64,000 nucleotides of DNA from JAJFJD01 sp965228695. Lineage in GTDB: Bacteria; Pseudomonadota; Alphaproteobacteria; UBA8366. The DNA lies in contig CBDDIB010000001.1 in NCBI GenBank assembly GCA_965228695.1, positions 310,001 to 374,000 on the forward strand. Reading direction: 5' to 3'. The notes beneath the pieces are model-generated. The model was not told the origin of the DNA, ran no database searches, and worked only from the letters and a program-made list of their open reading frames with translations. Shown one piece after another: positions 52,138-60,864 of this stretch. Each line of letters starts with the position of its first letter. The stretch's first letter is position 1. The translations under genes and the position numbers were made by a program.

Positions 52138-53052
52138 ATGGATCAGTTGACCGCGCTCAAACTGTTCACCCGCATCATCGACGTCGGCACGATATCCGGC
52201 GCCGGGCAAACCTTGGGCATGTCGTCGACGGCGTCATCGAAGGCGATACAAGATCTCGAGGCGACACTCGGCGTCCGGCTGCTCAACCGGTCCACGCGGC
52301 AGGTCGCGGTCACGGAGGCGGGACAACATCTGTTCCAAAGGATCGGCGGTCTCCTCGGCGACCTGGACAAGGCGCTGCAGGAAGCCGGCGCCCTGCATGA
52401 CGAGCCTGTCGGCCAGCTGCGCGTCACCGCCCGACGGTCCTTCGCGCTGACGCATATCCTGCCGACCCTCCCGCGTTTTCGCGCGGCCAATCCGAGGCTC
52501 GACATCGCGCTAACCTTGACGGAAGTCCTGGACATCACTCCCAACGAGGAGGCGGATGTGGTGATCCGTCTCGGCCTGCCGAGCCAGAAGTCCTTAATCG
52601 CCCATGAGTTGGCGTCGAGCGAGCGGCTGCTTTGCGCCAGCCCCGACTATTTGGACCGCAAGGGAATGCCCGGCGACCCGCAGTCGCTGGCGGCGCATGA
52701 CTGCCTTTTCTACCGGCAAGGACATGAACCGGCATTGTGGCTCTTCGAAGCGCCGGACGGGACCGTCGAAATCCCGGTCTCGGGCCCCTTGATATCGAAC
52801 AGCGGCGAGGCGCTTTTGGCGGCAGCGACGAACGGACTCGGACTCGTGGTCTTGCCGCGCTGGCTTTTAGCGCGGGACCTTCAGCGCGGTGCCCTCGTGC
52901 GGTGCCTCCCCGACCTGCCGGTTTACCCGGCCGGCTATGACGCCGCCACCTACGCCGTGCATGCCCGTGGCGACTTCGTGCCCAGCAAGGTGAAAGTGTT
53001 CATCGACCACTTGCGCGGCTGCATGAGTGAATCCAATGAGGATATTGCCTAA
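52138..53052 (+). CDS. LysR family transcriptional regulator
   Basis: 304 residues. N-terminal winged helix MDQLTALKLFTRIIDVGTIS..GMSSTASSKAIQDLEATLGVRLL is the LysR DNA-binding domain, and the effector region contains IALTLTEVLDITPNEEADVVIRLG and LPRWLLARDLQRGALV. The ATG at 52138 has GAGG 5 bases before it; an upstream in-frame ATG at 52111 lacks one. Divergent from the fifth TauD-type gene and upstream of the dehydrogenase cluster, either of which it may control. Confidence 0.92.
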   Translation: MDQLTALKLFTRIIDVGTISGAGQTLGMSSTASSKAIQDLEATLGVRLLNRSTRQVAVTEAGQHLFQRIGGLLGDLDKALQEAGALHDEPVGQLRVTARRSFALTHILPTLPRFRAANPRLDIALTLTEVLDITPNEEADVVIRLGLPSQKSLIAHELASSERLLCASPDYLDRKGMPGDPQSLAAHDCLFYRQGHEPALWLFEAPDGTVEIPVSGPLISNSGEALLAAATNGLGLVVLPRWLLARDLQRGALVRCLPDLPVYPAGYDAATYAVHARGDFVPSKVKVFIDHLRGCMSESNEDIA

Positions 53053-53174
53053 CCCTGAATGGCGCGATACCCGCCGAACGAAGGGCCGCACAGCCCCGCG
53101 TTTGACGCGGCGCCACGGTCCATGCGGCAATGGCGGAAAATGGGATCGTTGCAGAACAAGGAGCCTCGAGGTCA

Positions 53175-54677
53175 ATGCAGGTGGAAAACGCCGATGTCGT
53201 CATAGTCGGGGCCGGAAACGCGGCCCTGTGCGCGGCCCTTGCAGCGAAGGACGCTGGCGCGAACCCGATCGTGCTCGAGACGGCGCCGCAATCGGAACGC
53301 GGCGGCAACACGTTTTTCGTCGCCGGGTCGTCGCGGTGGGTCTTCAACGATCTCGACGACATTCAGGAGGTCATGGACCTGACCGACGAAGAACTGCGCA
53401 CCGTCGATTTCGGCACCTACACCCGGGAAGACTATCTCGAGGATATGGGACGGCTGACGCAATACCGCTGCGATCCGGACCTGACCGAAACCTTGGTCGA
53501 CAATTCGCGGGACGCGCTGGTCTGGATGAAGTCCAAGGGCGTTAAATTCGCGCCGATGTACAAGGGGCAGTCGCAGAAAGTCGACGGACGGATAAAGTTC
53601 TTCGGCGGGCAGATCTGCATGTTCTGGGGCGGCGGTCCGGAACTGACGGCGGCGCTGTACAACGCCGCCGGCGCGCACGACATCGCGGTTCACTATGAGA
53701 CCACCGCCGTATCGCTGCTCACCAAGGGTGGGGCCGTGTGTGGCGTCGTGGCGGAACACAATGGCGAGACACGCGAGATTCAGGCGGACGCCGTCGTCCT
53801 GGCATGCGGCGGGTTCCAGTCGAATGCGGAAATGCGCACCCGGTATCTAGGGTCCGGATACGACCTCGCCAAAGTGCGCGGCACCCAGCACAACAACGGC
53901 GGCGGCATTACCATGGCCCTCGATATCGGCGCAATGCCCTGGGGTCACTGGTCCGGGGCGCATGCGGTCGGATGGGACTTGAACGCGCCGCCCTTCGGCG
54001 ACCGCGACGTGGGCGACGGCTTTCAGAAGCACAGCTACATCTTCTCGATCATGGTGAACGCCAACGGCGAGCGTTTCGTGGACGAAGGCGCCGATTTCCG
54101 CAACTTCACCTATGCGAAATACGGCCATGTCGTGCAGCAGCAGCCCGGTATGTTCGCCTGGCAGGTGTTCGACGCCAAGGTCGACGACCTGCTGCGCGAC
54201 GAATACCGCATCCGGCAAGTCACCAAGGTGACCGCGGACAGCCTGGAAGAACTGGCGGCCAAACTCGACGGCGTGGACGCCGACGGCTTCCTCAACACCG
54301 TGCGGGAGTACAACGCGGCGGTTCGGCAGGACGTCCCGTTCAACCCGGTGATCAAGGACGGCAAGGGCACGGACGGGCTGGCCGTGCCGAAATCCAACTG
54401 GGCGAACACGATCGACACGCCGCCGTTCCAGGCCTACGCGGTGACCTGCGGCCTCACCTTCACCTTCGGCGGCGTCCGGATCGACACCGACGGCGGCGTG
54501 ATCCATCGCTCCGGCAACCGGATTCCCGGACTCTACGCCGCGGGCGAGATGATCGGAGGCCTGTTTTACTTCAACTATCCCAGCGGGTCCGGATTGGTCG
54601 CCGGCGCGGTGTTCGGCCGGATCGCCGGTACAAACGCCGCACGCCACGCGGACAACCGCCGGGCCGGACCGGCGTGA
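53175..54677 (+). CDS. FAD-dependent dehydrogenase, tricarballylate dehydrogenase TcuA/fumarate reductase-like
   Basis: 500 residues. The FAD motif ADVVIVGAGNAALCAALAA opens the protein; the flavin-adjacent block ERGGNTFFVAGSSRWVF and the late GGVRIDTDGGVIHRSGNRIPGLYAAGEMIGG and YPSGSGLVAGAVFGR match fumarate reductase flavoproteins and TcuA. TcuA oxidises tricarballylate to cis-aconitate. The ATG at 53175 has GAGG close by; a frame start at 53130 is possible. It overlaps the next gene by 4 bases (GTGA). The neighbouring carboxylate uptake system fits a carboxylic-acid role, though tcuB and tcuC are absent. Confidence 0.88.
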   Translation: MQVENADVVIVGAGNAALCAALAAKDAGANPIVLETAPQSERGGNTFFVAGSSRWVFNDLDDIQEVMDLTDEELRTVDFGTYTREDYLEDMGRLTQYRCDPDLTETLVDNSRDALVWMKSKGVKFAPMYKGQSQKVDGRIKFFGGQICMFWGGGPELTAALYNAAGAHDIAVHYETTAVSLLTKGGAVCGVVAEHNGETREIQADAVVLACGGFQSNAEMRTRYLGSGYDLAKVRGTQHNNGGGITMALDIGAMPWGHWSGAHAVGWDLNAPPFGDRDVGDGFQKHSYIFSIMVNANGERFVDEGADFRNFTYAKYGHVVQQQPGMFAWQVFDAKVDDLLRDEYRIRQVTKVTADSLEELAAKLDGVDADGFLNTVREYNAAVRQDVPFNPVIKDGKGTDGLAVPKSNWANTIDTPPFQAYAVTCGLTFTFGGVRIDTDGGVIHRSGNRIPGLYAAGEMIGGLFYFNYPSGSGLVAGAVFGRIAGTNAARHADNRRAGPA

Positions 54678-55471
54678 AACTCGCACAGATCGGATTCGGC
54701 GGGATCGGGCGTACCGTCGCGGACTCCCTGAAAACCGATTCGGACACCTGCTATGCGGCGATCGCGGCACGGCAGCGCCAAGCGGCCGACGTGCAGGCGG
54801 CTTTGGGCAAGGTTCCCGTGGTCGAGTCCGCAGCGGACTTGTTGATGCCGGGACCGGACCTTGTCGTCGAATGCGCCAGCCACGAGGCACTGCGGCAATA
54901 CGGCGAAGCCGTGCTCAATGCCGGGATCGATCTCATCGCCGTATCGGTCGGCATCCTCGCCGAGCCGGACTATCGCACCCGAGTGTTGAGCGCGGCGGAA
55001 CAAGGCGGCGCGCGGTTGATCATTCCGTCCGGCGCGATCGGAGGGGTCGACGTCATCACCGCCGCCCGCCATGCGGAATTGGAGCGCGTCACCTATATCA
55101 CACGCAAGGCGCCCGACCTCTGGAAGAACACGCCCGCCGAAGAGATGGTCGATCTGTCGGCGGTTTCTGAGCCTGTCCTATTTTTCGACGACACGGCGGA
55201 GCGCGCCGCATTGCTGTTTGCGGAGAAGGCGAACGTCACCGCGACCCTGGCCCTCGCCGGTCTCGGATTCGACAAGACCCGCGTTCAGTTCTGGGCCGAC
55301 CCTGCCTATCCGCGAAGCACCCATCAGATCACCTTGGCCGGGGCGACGGGGACGATGGCGATCGAGCTTGCCAATACCGTCAGCCCGCTGGACCGGAAAT
55401 CGTCATGGCTCACCGCGATGAGCATCGTCGACGCGGTGCGCCGTCGAAACGCCACGCTGAAGATCGGATAA
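54674..55471 (+). CDS. L-aspartate dehydrogenase-like protein
   Basis: 265 residues with N-terminal NAD-binding LAQIGFGGIGRTVADSL. IIPSGAIGGVDVITAARH, RKAPDLWKNTP and LAGLGFDKTRVQFWADP, and the terminal ELANTVSPLDRKSSWLTAMSI match aspartate dehydrogenase. It would convert L-aspartate to iminoaspartate and then oxaloacetate with NAD(P). GTG start inside the stop of the TcuA-like gene indicates coupled translation and a common task. Substrate specificity is inferred. Confidence 0.86.
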   Translation: MKLAQIGFGGIGRTVADSLKTDSDTCYAAIAARQRQAADVQAALGKVPVVESAADLLMPGPDLVVECASHEALRQYGEAVLNAGIDLIAVSVGILAEPDYRTRVLSAAEQGGARLIIPSGAIGGVDVITAARHAELERVTYITRKAPDLWKNTPAEEMVDLSAVSEPVLFFDDTAERAALLFAEKANVTATLALAGLGFDKTRVQFWADPAYPRSTHQITLAGATGTMAIELANTVSPLDRKSSWLTAMSIVDAVRRRNATLKIG

Positions 55472-55622
55472 CGCCCGGTGGCGCTTCGCGCCTGCAGCGA
55501 GAACGCCCCTACCCCGGTACGGCCGATTTGCCCTCGAATGGCGGTCTCGCGATACTAGGAGGGGTATGCGCCCCCGCGCACAATACCGATCAACAAATTC
55601 TGACCTAGGGAGACGGGTTTCA

Positions 55623-56624
55623 ATGAAATCTAAAAAACTAGCGATTCCCTTTGCATTTGCCGCAGCGGCTGCGCTCGGCATCGCCGCCACGTCCTCGACC
55701 GCGATGGCGAAATCCAAACGCGTGCTGTTCAACATCGGCACCGCCGGGATCACCGGCAGCTTTTGGGCGACCGGCGGTCAGGTCTGCAACCTGGTGAATA
55801 AAAGCCGCAAGAAACAGAAGCACACTTTGCGGTGCACGGTCGAAAGCACCGGCGGCTCGGTGAGCAACCTGCGCGCATTGCGAGCCGGCGACTTGGACCT
55901 CATCTTCGCCCAATCAAACTTGGAGTATCACTCCTACAACGGCAGCGGCCCGTTCAAGAAAGCCGGCCCGCACAAAGATTTGCGGTTCGTCATGTCGTTC
56001 ACCACGAACCGGTTGCACGTGGTCGCCCGGAAGGACGCGGGCATCAAAAAGATGACCGATCTCAAAAGCAAACGGGTGAATACCGGCAACCCGGGTTCGG
56101 GTACCGAGGCGACCGCCTACATGGTCTTCAAGTATTTCGGCATCGACCCGAAGAAAGACCTGGCGCTGGACTCGAAACTGCCGTCCCGCGAACAGTCTAA
56201 GGCTCTTTGTGACGGCAAGATCGACGCGTTCCTCTATCCGACGGCCGTTCCCGTCGCGACGATCGAGGAGGCCGCCAATACATGCGACGTGAATATCGTC
56301 TCGTTGGAAGGACCGGAGCTGGACAAGATCCTCGCGGACCGCGACTATTTCGGCCGCGTCAAAATACCGGCGGGCTCCTACCGCGGCCACGACAAGGACA
56401 TCGTCACGTTCGGCTACGCCGCCGCGTTGCTGACGACCAAGGACCTGCCCGAGGAAATCGGCTATCACCTGACCAAAGCGGTCATGAACGGCTTCGAGAA
56501 GATCAAGAAGACCGCGCCGATGTTCTCGCTCATGGAACGCAAAAGCTCGGCCACCTTCGGCAAACACGTGCCGTACCATCCCGGCGCCGAGAAATACTAT
56601 AAGGAAGCAGGCCTCATCAAGTAG
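55623..56624 (+). CDS. TAXI-family TRAP transporter substrate-binding protein
   Basis: 333 residues with a signal peptide (basic start KSKKLAI, hydrophobic FAFAAAAALGIAATSSTAMA, cleavage after AMA), so periplasmic. Core blocks NIGTAGITGSFWATGGQVC, STGGSVSNLRALRAGDLDL, NTGNPGSGTEATAYMVF and IDAFLYPTAVP define the TAXI family, which binds dicarboxylates and similar ligands. GGGAG precedes its ATG. The permease gene follows by 110 bases. Confidence 0.92.
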   Translation: MKSKKLAIPFAFAAAAALGIAATSSTAMAKSKRVLFNIGTAGITGSFWATGGQVCNLVNKSRKKQKHTLRCTVESTGGSVSNLRALRAGDLDLIFAQSNLEYHSYNGSGPFKKAGPHKDLRFVMSFTTNRLHVVARKDAGIKKMTDLKSKRVNTGNPGSGTEATAYMVFKYFGIDPKKDLALDSKLPSREQSKALCDGKIDAFLYPTAVPVATIEEAANTCDVNIVSLEGPELDKILADRDYFGRVKIPAGSYRGHDKDIVTFGYAAALLTTKDLPEEIGYHLTKAVMNGFEKIKKTAPMFSLMERKSSATFGKHVPYHPGAEKYYKEAGLIK

Positions 56625-56734
56625 CGGCTGCCCCTTCCTTATCCGGCACAAGCGCGAGGCGGCGGGTCTTCCGCCGGCTTGCGCGCGTACCGGTTCAAGA
56701 ACGGATGCGTTTCTTTTTCGGAAAGTCTTGAATC

Positions 56735-59344
56735 GTGAAGCAAGAACCGGGTGCGCCAACCTCTAGATCGTTGGAGGAAATGGTCGCCGAATCCGATCTT
56801 GGCGGTCGCCAACCGACGGGCGCGACCAAGAAATTTCTCTTTTACATGGCGCTCGTCTGGTCGCTTTTTCAGATCTATGTCGCGTCGCCTTTGCCGTACG
56901 CGATCGGCGAGCCGTTCATTCTGGGCAACGATCAATCCCGGATGGTTCATTTCGCATTCGCGATTTTTCTCGGATTCTGCGCCTACCCGGCATTTGCATC
57001 CTCCGACCGGTCGCGCATTCCCTTTGTCGATTGGATCTGGGCCGCGATCGGCGCGGCCTCCAGCCTCTACATGTTCGTCCTGTATGACGAACTATCGCGC
57101 CGCGCGGCGGCCCCCTTGCCCCAGGATATGATCGTCGCCGCCATTGGGATGGTGTGCCTGCTGGAGGCGGTCCGCCGCACCGTCGGGATGTCCCTGGTGA
57201 TCGTCGCGGTGGTCTTCCTCATCTATATCTTCGCCGGCCCGCATATGCCGGAACTGATCTCGCATCGCGGCGCAAGCATCAGCCGCGCCGCCGACCATAT
57301 GTGGCTATCGCGGGAAGGCGTCTTCGGCTTCACGCTCGACATATCCTCGAGCGTGGTTTTCCTTTTCGTCATGTTCGGCGCCATGCTGGAAAAAGCCGGC
57401 GCCGGGAACTGGTTCATCAAGACCGCTTTTGCCCTGCTTGGACACCTACGCGGCGGTCCGGCGAAAGCGGCCGTCGTGTCGTCCGCCCTGATGGGCGTCA
57501 TTTCGGGATCGGCCCTCGCCAATGTGGTGACCACCGGCACCTTCACGATTCCCTTGATGAAGCGGGTCGGATTCCCGGGCGAGAAAGCGGCCGGCATCGA
57601 GAGCACGTCCTCGATCAACGGCCAGTTGATGCCGCCCGTGATGGGCGCCGCCGCCTTCCTGATGACCGAATTCGTCGGCATTTCCTATCGGGAAGTCGTC
57701 GTGCATGCCTTCCTCCCGGCGACGATCTCTTACATCGGGCTGTTTTACATCGTCCACCTGGAAGCGATTAAACTCAACCTGCCTACGTTGAAGCGGGCGA
57801 TCAGCAGCACGGCGGCGCAGCAGGTCATCGGTTTCACGCTGACGTTCTTTGCTCTCGTTATCCTTTCCGGCGTCCTCTATTTCGGGTTCGGCTGGGTTAA
57901 GTCGGTGTTCGGCCCGGCCAGCATCTATATCGCCTGCGTTGTGTTCCTCGTGGCGTATCTCGGCCTGCTTTGGGTTTCGACACGAATGCCCGAACTGGCG
58001 CTCGACGACCCGAACGCCACCTTCGAGGAACTGCCGGAAACCCGCCCCACCCTGCTCGCCGGACTGCATTTCCTGCTTCCGGTCGTCGTGCTGATCTGGT
58101 GCTTGATGATCGAACGGTTCTCGCCCAGCTACGCGATCTATTGGGCAATCCTGGCAATGACCTTCGTCATGCTGACGCAACGCCCCTTGATCGCCTTCAT
58201 GCGGGGCAACGGCGCGTATGCGGCCGCGACGGTACAGGGGTTCAAAGAACTGATCGCCGGCCTGGTCGCCGGCGCCCGCAACATGATCGGCATCGCCATC
58301 GCCCTCGCGGCGGCGGGTATCATCGTCGGCGCGGTGTCGCTCACCGGGTTGGGGTTGGTGATGGTCAACGTCATCGAGGTGCTGTCCGGCGGCTATCTGC
58401 TCGCGATGCTGTTCTTCACCGCCGTGATCAGCATCATCCTCGGCATGGGCCTGCCGACCACGGCGAACTACGTGGTCGTCGCCTCGATCATGGCGCCCGT
58501 CGTGGTGACGCTGGCGGCACAAAGCGGGGTCGTCATCCCCGCCATCGCCGTGCATATGTTCGTGTTCTACTGCGGCCTGATGTCGGGCAACACGCCGCCC
58601 GTCGCGGTCGATGCCTATGCCGCCGCGGCGCTGGCGCAATCGGACCCGATGCGGACCTGCTTACAAGCTTTCTACTACGGCATTCGCACGATCCTTCTGC
58701 CGTTCATTTTCGTCTTCAACACCGAGCTGTTGTTGATCGGGGTCGAGGGTCCGTTCCATTTCATCGTCGTCGCGACGATCTCGACGATCGCCATGCTGTT
58801 GTTCGTGGCCGCGACACAGCACTACTTCTTCGCGCGCAACAAGCTACACGAGACCGTGCTGCTGCTCGTCCTGTCCGTAAGCCTGTTGCTGCCGACTCTC
58901 TGGATCAACCTGTTCCATCCTCCCTACAAGGTGGTCGATGCGTTGAGGATCGCCGAGTTTACCGCCGACGCGCCTGCGGATTCGCTGCTTCGCGTGCGCG
59001 CATTGGGCGAGAACTTTTCGGGCGAGGAGGTCGAACGCCTGATCGCCCTGCCGCTCGGCGCCAAAGGGCAAGCCGGCGATGAACGCCTTCTTGAGAAAGG
59101 CGGGCTCGCGGTTCGCATCGAAGACGGCAAGGTATTTGTCGAAGACATCAAACCAAACGGTCCGGCGCAGGCAGCGGGACTGGATTTCGATTGGGAGATC
59201 CTCACGGTCGAGGTGCCGCAAAAACAGCCGAGCAAGAATTGGGTGTACCCGCCTGTGTTGGTGATTGTCGCGCTGCTGATACTGGTGCAACACCGCCGGC
59301 GGAAGCGCGCGGATTTGAGTGTTCCAGCCGCGTCCGGACCTTGA
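56735..59344 (+). CDS. TRAP transporter fused permease (DctQ-DctM type) with C-terminal DUF3394-like domain
   Basis: 869 residues. Small (DctQ-like) and large (DctM-like) permease units are fused, with many transmembrane helices over residues about 30-700; GMGLPTTANYVVVASIMAP and SGNTPPVAVDAYAAAAL are DctM signatures. The last part has a soluble-looking loop (about residues 740-830) with LAVRIEDGKVFVEDIKPNG and QAAGLDFDWEI, which resembles a PDZ-like or DUF3394 domain, then one more hydrophobic helix VYPPVLVIVALLILVQ. Uses a sodium gradient for carboxylate uptake with the TAXI protein. GTG start at 56735. Confidence 0.9.
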   Translation: MKQEPGAPTSRSLEEMVAESDLGGRQPTGATKKFLFYMALVWSLFQIYVASPLPYAIGEPFILGNDQSRMVHFAFAIFLGFCAYPAFASSDRSRIPFVDWIWAAIGAASSLYMFVLYDELSRRAAAPLPQDMIVAAIGMVCLLEAVRRTVGMSLVIVAVVFLIYIFAGPHMPELISHRGASISRAADHMWLSREGVFGFTLDISSSVVFLFVMFGAMLEKAGAGNWFIKTAFALLGHLRGGPAKAAVVSSALMGVISGSALANVVTTGTFTIPLMKRVGFPGEKAAGIESTSSINGQLMPPVMGAAAFLMTEFVGISYREVVVHAFLPATISYIGLFYIVHLEAIKLNLPTLKRAISSTAAQQVIGFTLTFFALVILSGVLYFGFGWVKSVFGPASIYIACVVFLVAYLGLLWVSTRMPELALDDPNATFEELPETRPTLLAGLHFLLPVVVLIWCLMIERFSPSYAIYWAILAMTFVMLTQRPLIAFMRGNGAYAAATVQGFKELIAGLVAGARNMIGIAIALAAAGIIVGAVSLTGLGLVMVNVIEVLSGGYLLAMLFFTAVISIILGMGLPTTANYVVVASIMAPVVVTLAAQSGVVIPAIAVHMFVFYCGLMSGNTPPVAVDAYAAAALAQSDPMRTCLQAFYYGIRTILLPFIFVFNTELLLIGVEGPFHFIVVATISTIAMLLFVAATQHYFFARNKLHETVLLLVLSVSLLLPTLWINLFHPPYKVVDALRIAEFTADAPADSLLRVRALGENFSGEEVERLIALPLGAKGQAGDERLLEKGGLAVRIEDGKVFVEDIKPNGPAQAAGLDFDWEILTVEVPQKQPSKNWVYPPVLVIVALLILVQHRRRKRADLSVPAASGP

Positions 59345-59495
59345 AGGGGCGGGATGGATTTCGCCTGGCGGGAGTCCAGAAAGCCGGACGCCCAGCGCCA
59401 CCTTTACCAATTTGCCCTGGCTGGGCCCAGGCTCCTACACTACCCGCGATCGAGTATCGCAACCGCCCCAAACCACTTCAGGACCAGACCTCACC

Positions 59496-60791
59496 ATGAC
59501 AAATGATTCGGGGTCGAGCGCCCCTCAAAGCCCCATCGACGGCGCCTTAATGGCACAAATCCGAGAGCGCTTTTTCCACGTGGAGAGCGACCCGGTTTCC
59601 GGCCCGCGCATTTTCCTGGAGAGCGGCGGCGGATCGCTGCTCCTGAAGGACGCCATCGAGCGCAGCGCGGAGATCGCCGCCTATCCGGATTCGCCGAGCC
59701 GCCGGAACGTCGCCGCCGGCCATATCGGCGATATGATGCGGCAGACCACGGAAAACCTGATGCGGTTCTTCGGCGCGGAAAGCGGGCAGGTTCTGTATGG
59801 CGCGACCGGCACCGAAATCCTGTTCCGGTTGGTCCGGTCCGGATTGGAGAACGCGGAAAAGGGATCCGTGTTGTCGTCGTCACTGGAACACGCCGCCAGC
59901 CACGATGCCGCGCAGTGCTGGGCGGAAGCATTTGGGCACGCACATATCGATGTCCCACTCGATTCCGACACGGGTGTCGTTTCGCCCCAGGACTACGCCG
60001 ACGCGATGCGGCCGGACACCCGGCTTGCCACGATCATCCACACCAGCCACGTCAGCGGTAAGCGGGTCGACCTGGGCGGTATCTCGGCGGCGATCAAGAG
60101 CGTGGCGCCAGATTGCCTGATCATTTGCGACGGTATTCAGCACGCCCCGCATGGCCCGATTTACGCCGAGCGGGACAATGTCGACGCCTATGTGTTCGCC
60201 CCCTACAAAGCCTTCGCACGGCGCGGCGGCGCATTCGTCTGGATGTCCGAGCGCCTCGCCGGCATGCCGCACAACGACCGGATGATCGGCAAGCCGAACA
60301 CCAACTGGACGCTCGGCAGCCCCGACCCCAGCCTGTATGCGGCCTTCACCGCAGTGCATGACTATCTGTGCTGGATCGGCGGTCATTTCACGGACTCGCA
60401 GGACGCACGGGAACAGCTCGTTGCCGGCATGGATGCCGCCACGGCCCATGAGGTCAGCCTCATCGACCGGCTGATCAACGGCACCGACGAGCTTGCCGGC
60501 CTCGCCGCCTACAACTCGGTGACGCTGATCGGCGACACTGAGTTGGAAGACCGGGAAGGCGCCGTTTGCTTTGCGGTGAAAGGGCGCAAGAGTACTGAAA
60601 TCATCGATGCGTTCGACGCGCGGGGAATCCGCATCCATCACCGCGGCAGCGACGCTTCCTCAAGCTCGCGCTTCGTGTTGAATGCCGTACAGTTGGAAGA
60701 CTGCGTGCGCGTTTCGTTTTGCCACTACAACACCCATGCGGAAATTGACGCGGTGTTGAAAGCATTGCCCGAGATTGTCGGCGATTTGTAA
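59496..60791 (+). CDS. Class V aminotransferase-fold PLP enzyme (cysteine desulfurase-like)
   Basis: 431 residues. The PLP-lysine loop is VFAPYKAFARRGGAF; the PLP phosphate region SSLEHAASHDAA with the stacking His, and IICDGIQHAPHG with the Asp that contacts the ring nitrogen. Similar to the VC1184-type cysteine desulfurase-like group, in which the reaction is not always desulfuration. Start ATG 59496 after CCAGACCTCACC; a frame from 59319 is not needed. No clear loop cysteine for sulfur transfer stands out, so function is uncertain. Confidence 0.84.
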   Translation: MTNDSGSSAPQSPIDGALMAQIRERFFHVESDPVSGPRIFLESGGGSLLLKDAIERSAEIAAYPDSPSRRNVAAGHIGDMMRQTTENLMRFFGAESGQVLYGATGTEILFRLVRSGLENAEKGSVLSSSLEHAASHDAAQCWAEAFGHAHIDVPLDSDTGVVSPQDYADAMRPDTRLATIIHTSHVSGKRVDLGGISAAIKSVAPDCLIICDGIQHAPHGPIYAERDNVDAYVFAPYKAFARRGGAFVWMSERLAGMPHNDRMIGKPNTNWTLGSPDPSLYAAFTAVHDYLCWIGGHFTDSQDAREQLVAGMDAATAHEVSLIDRLINGTDELAGLAAYNSVTLIGDTELEDREGAVCFAVKGRKSTEIIDAFDARGIRIHHRGSDASSSSRFVLNAVQLEDCVRVSFCHYNTHAEIDAVLKALPEIVGDL

Positions 60792-60864
60792 TCTTCGAGC
60801 CCCAACGTTAGCCGGCACCACACCTCTTCTCGGATTGGCGATTCAGGAAGGGGCCGCGCTCGAT

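Noticed and set aside
57446..58639. Minus-strand open frame of 397 codons
   Set aside because: Antisense to the TRAP permease; rich in Arg, Gly, His, Asp and without a family.
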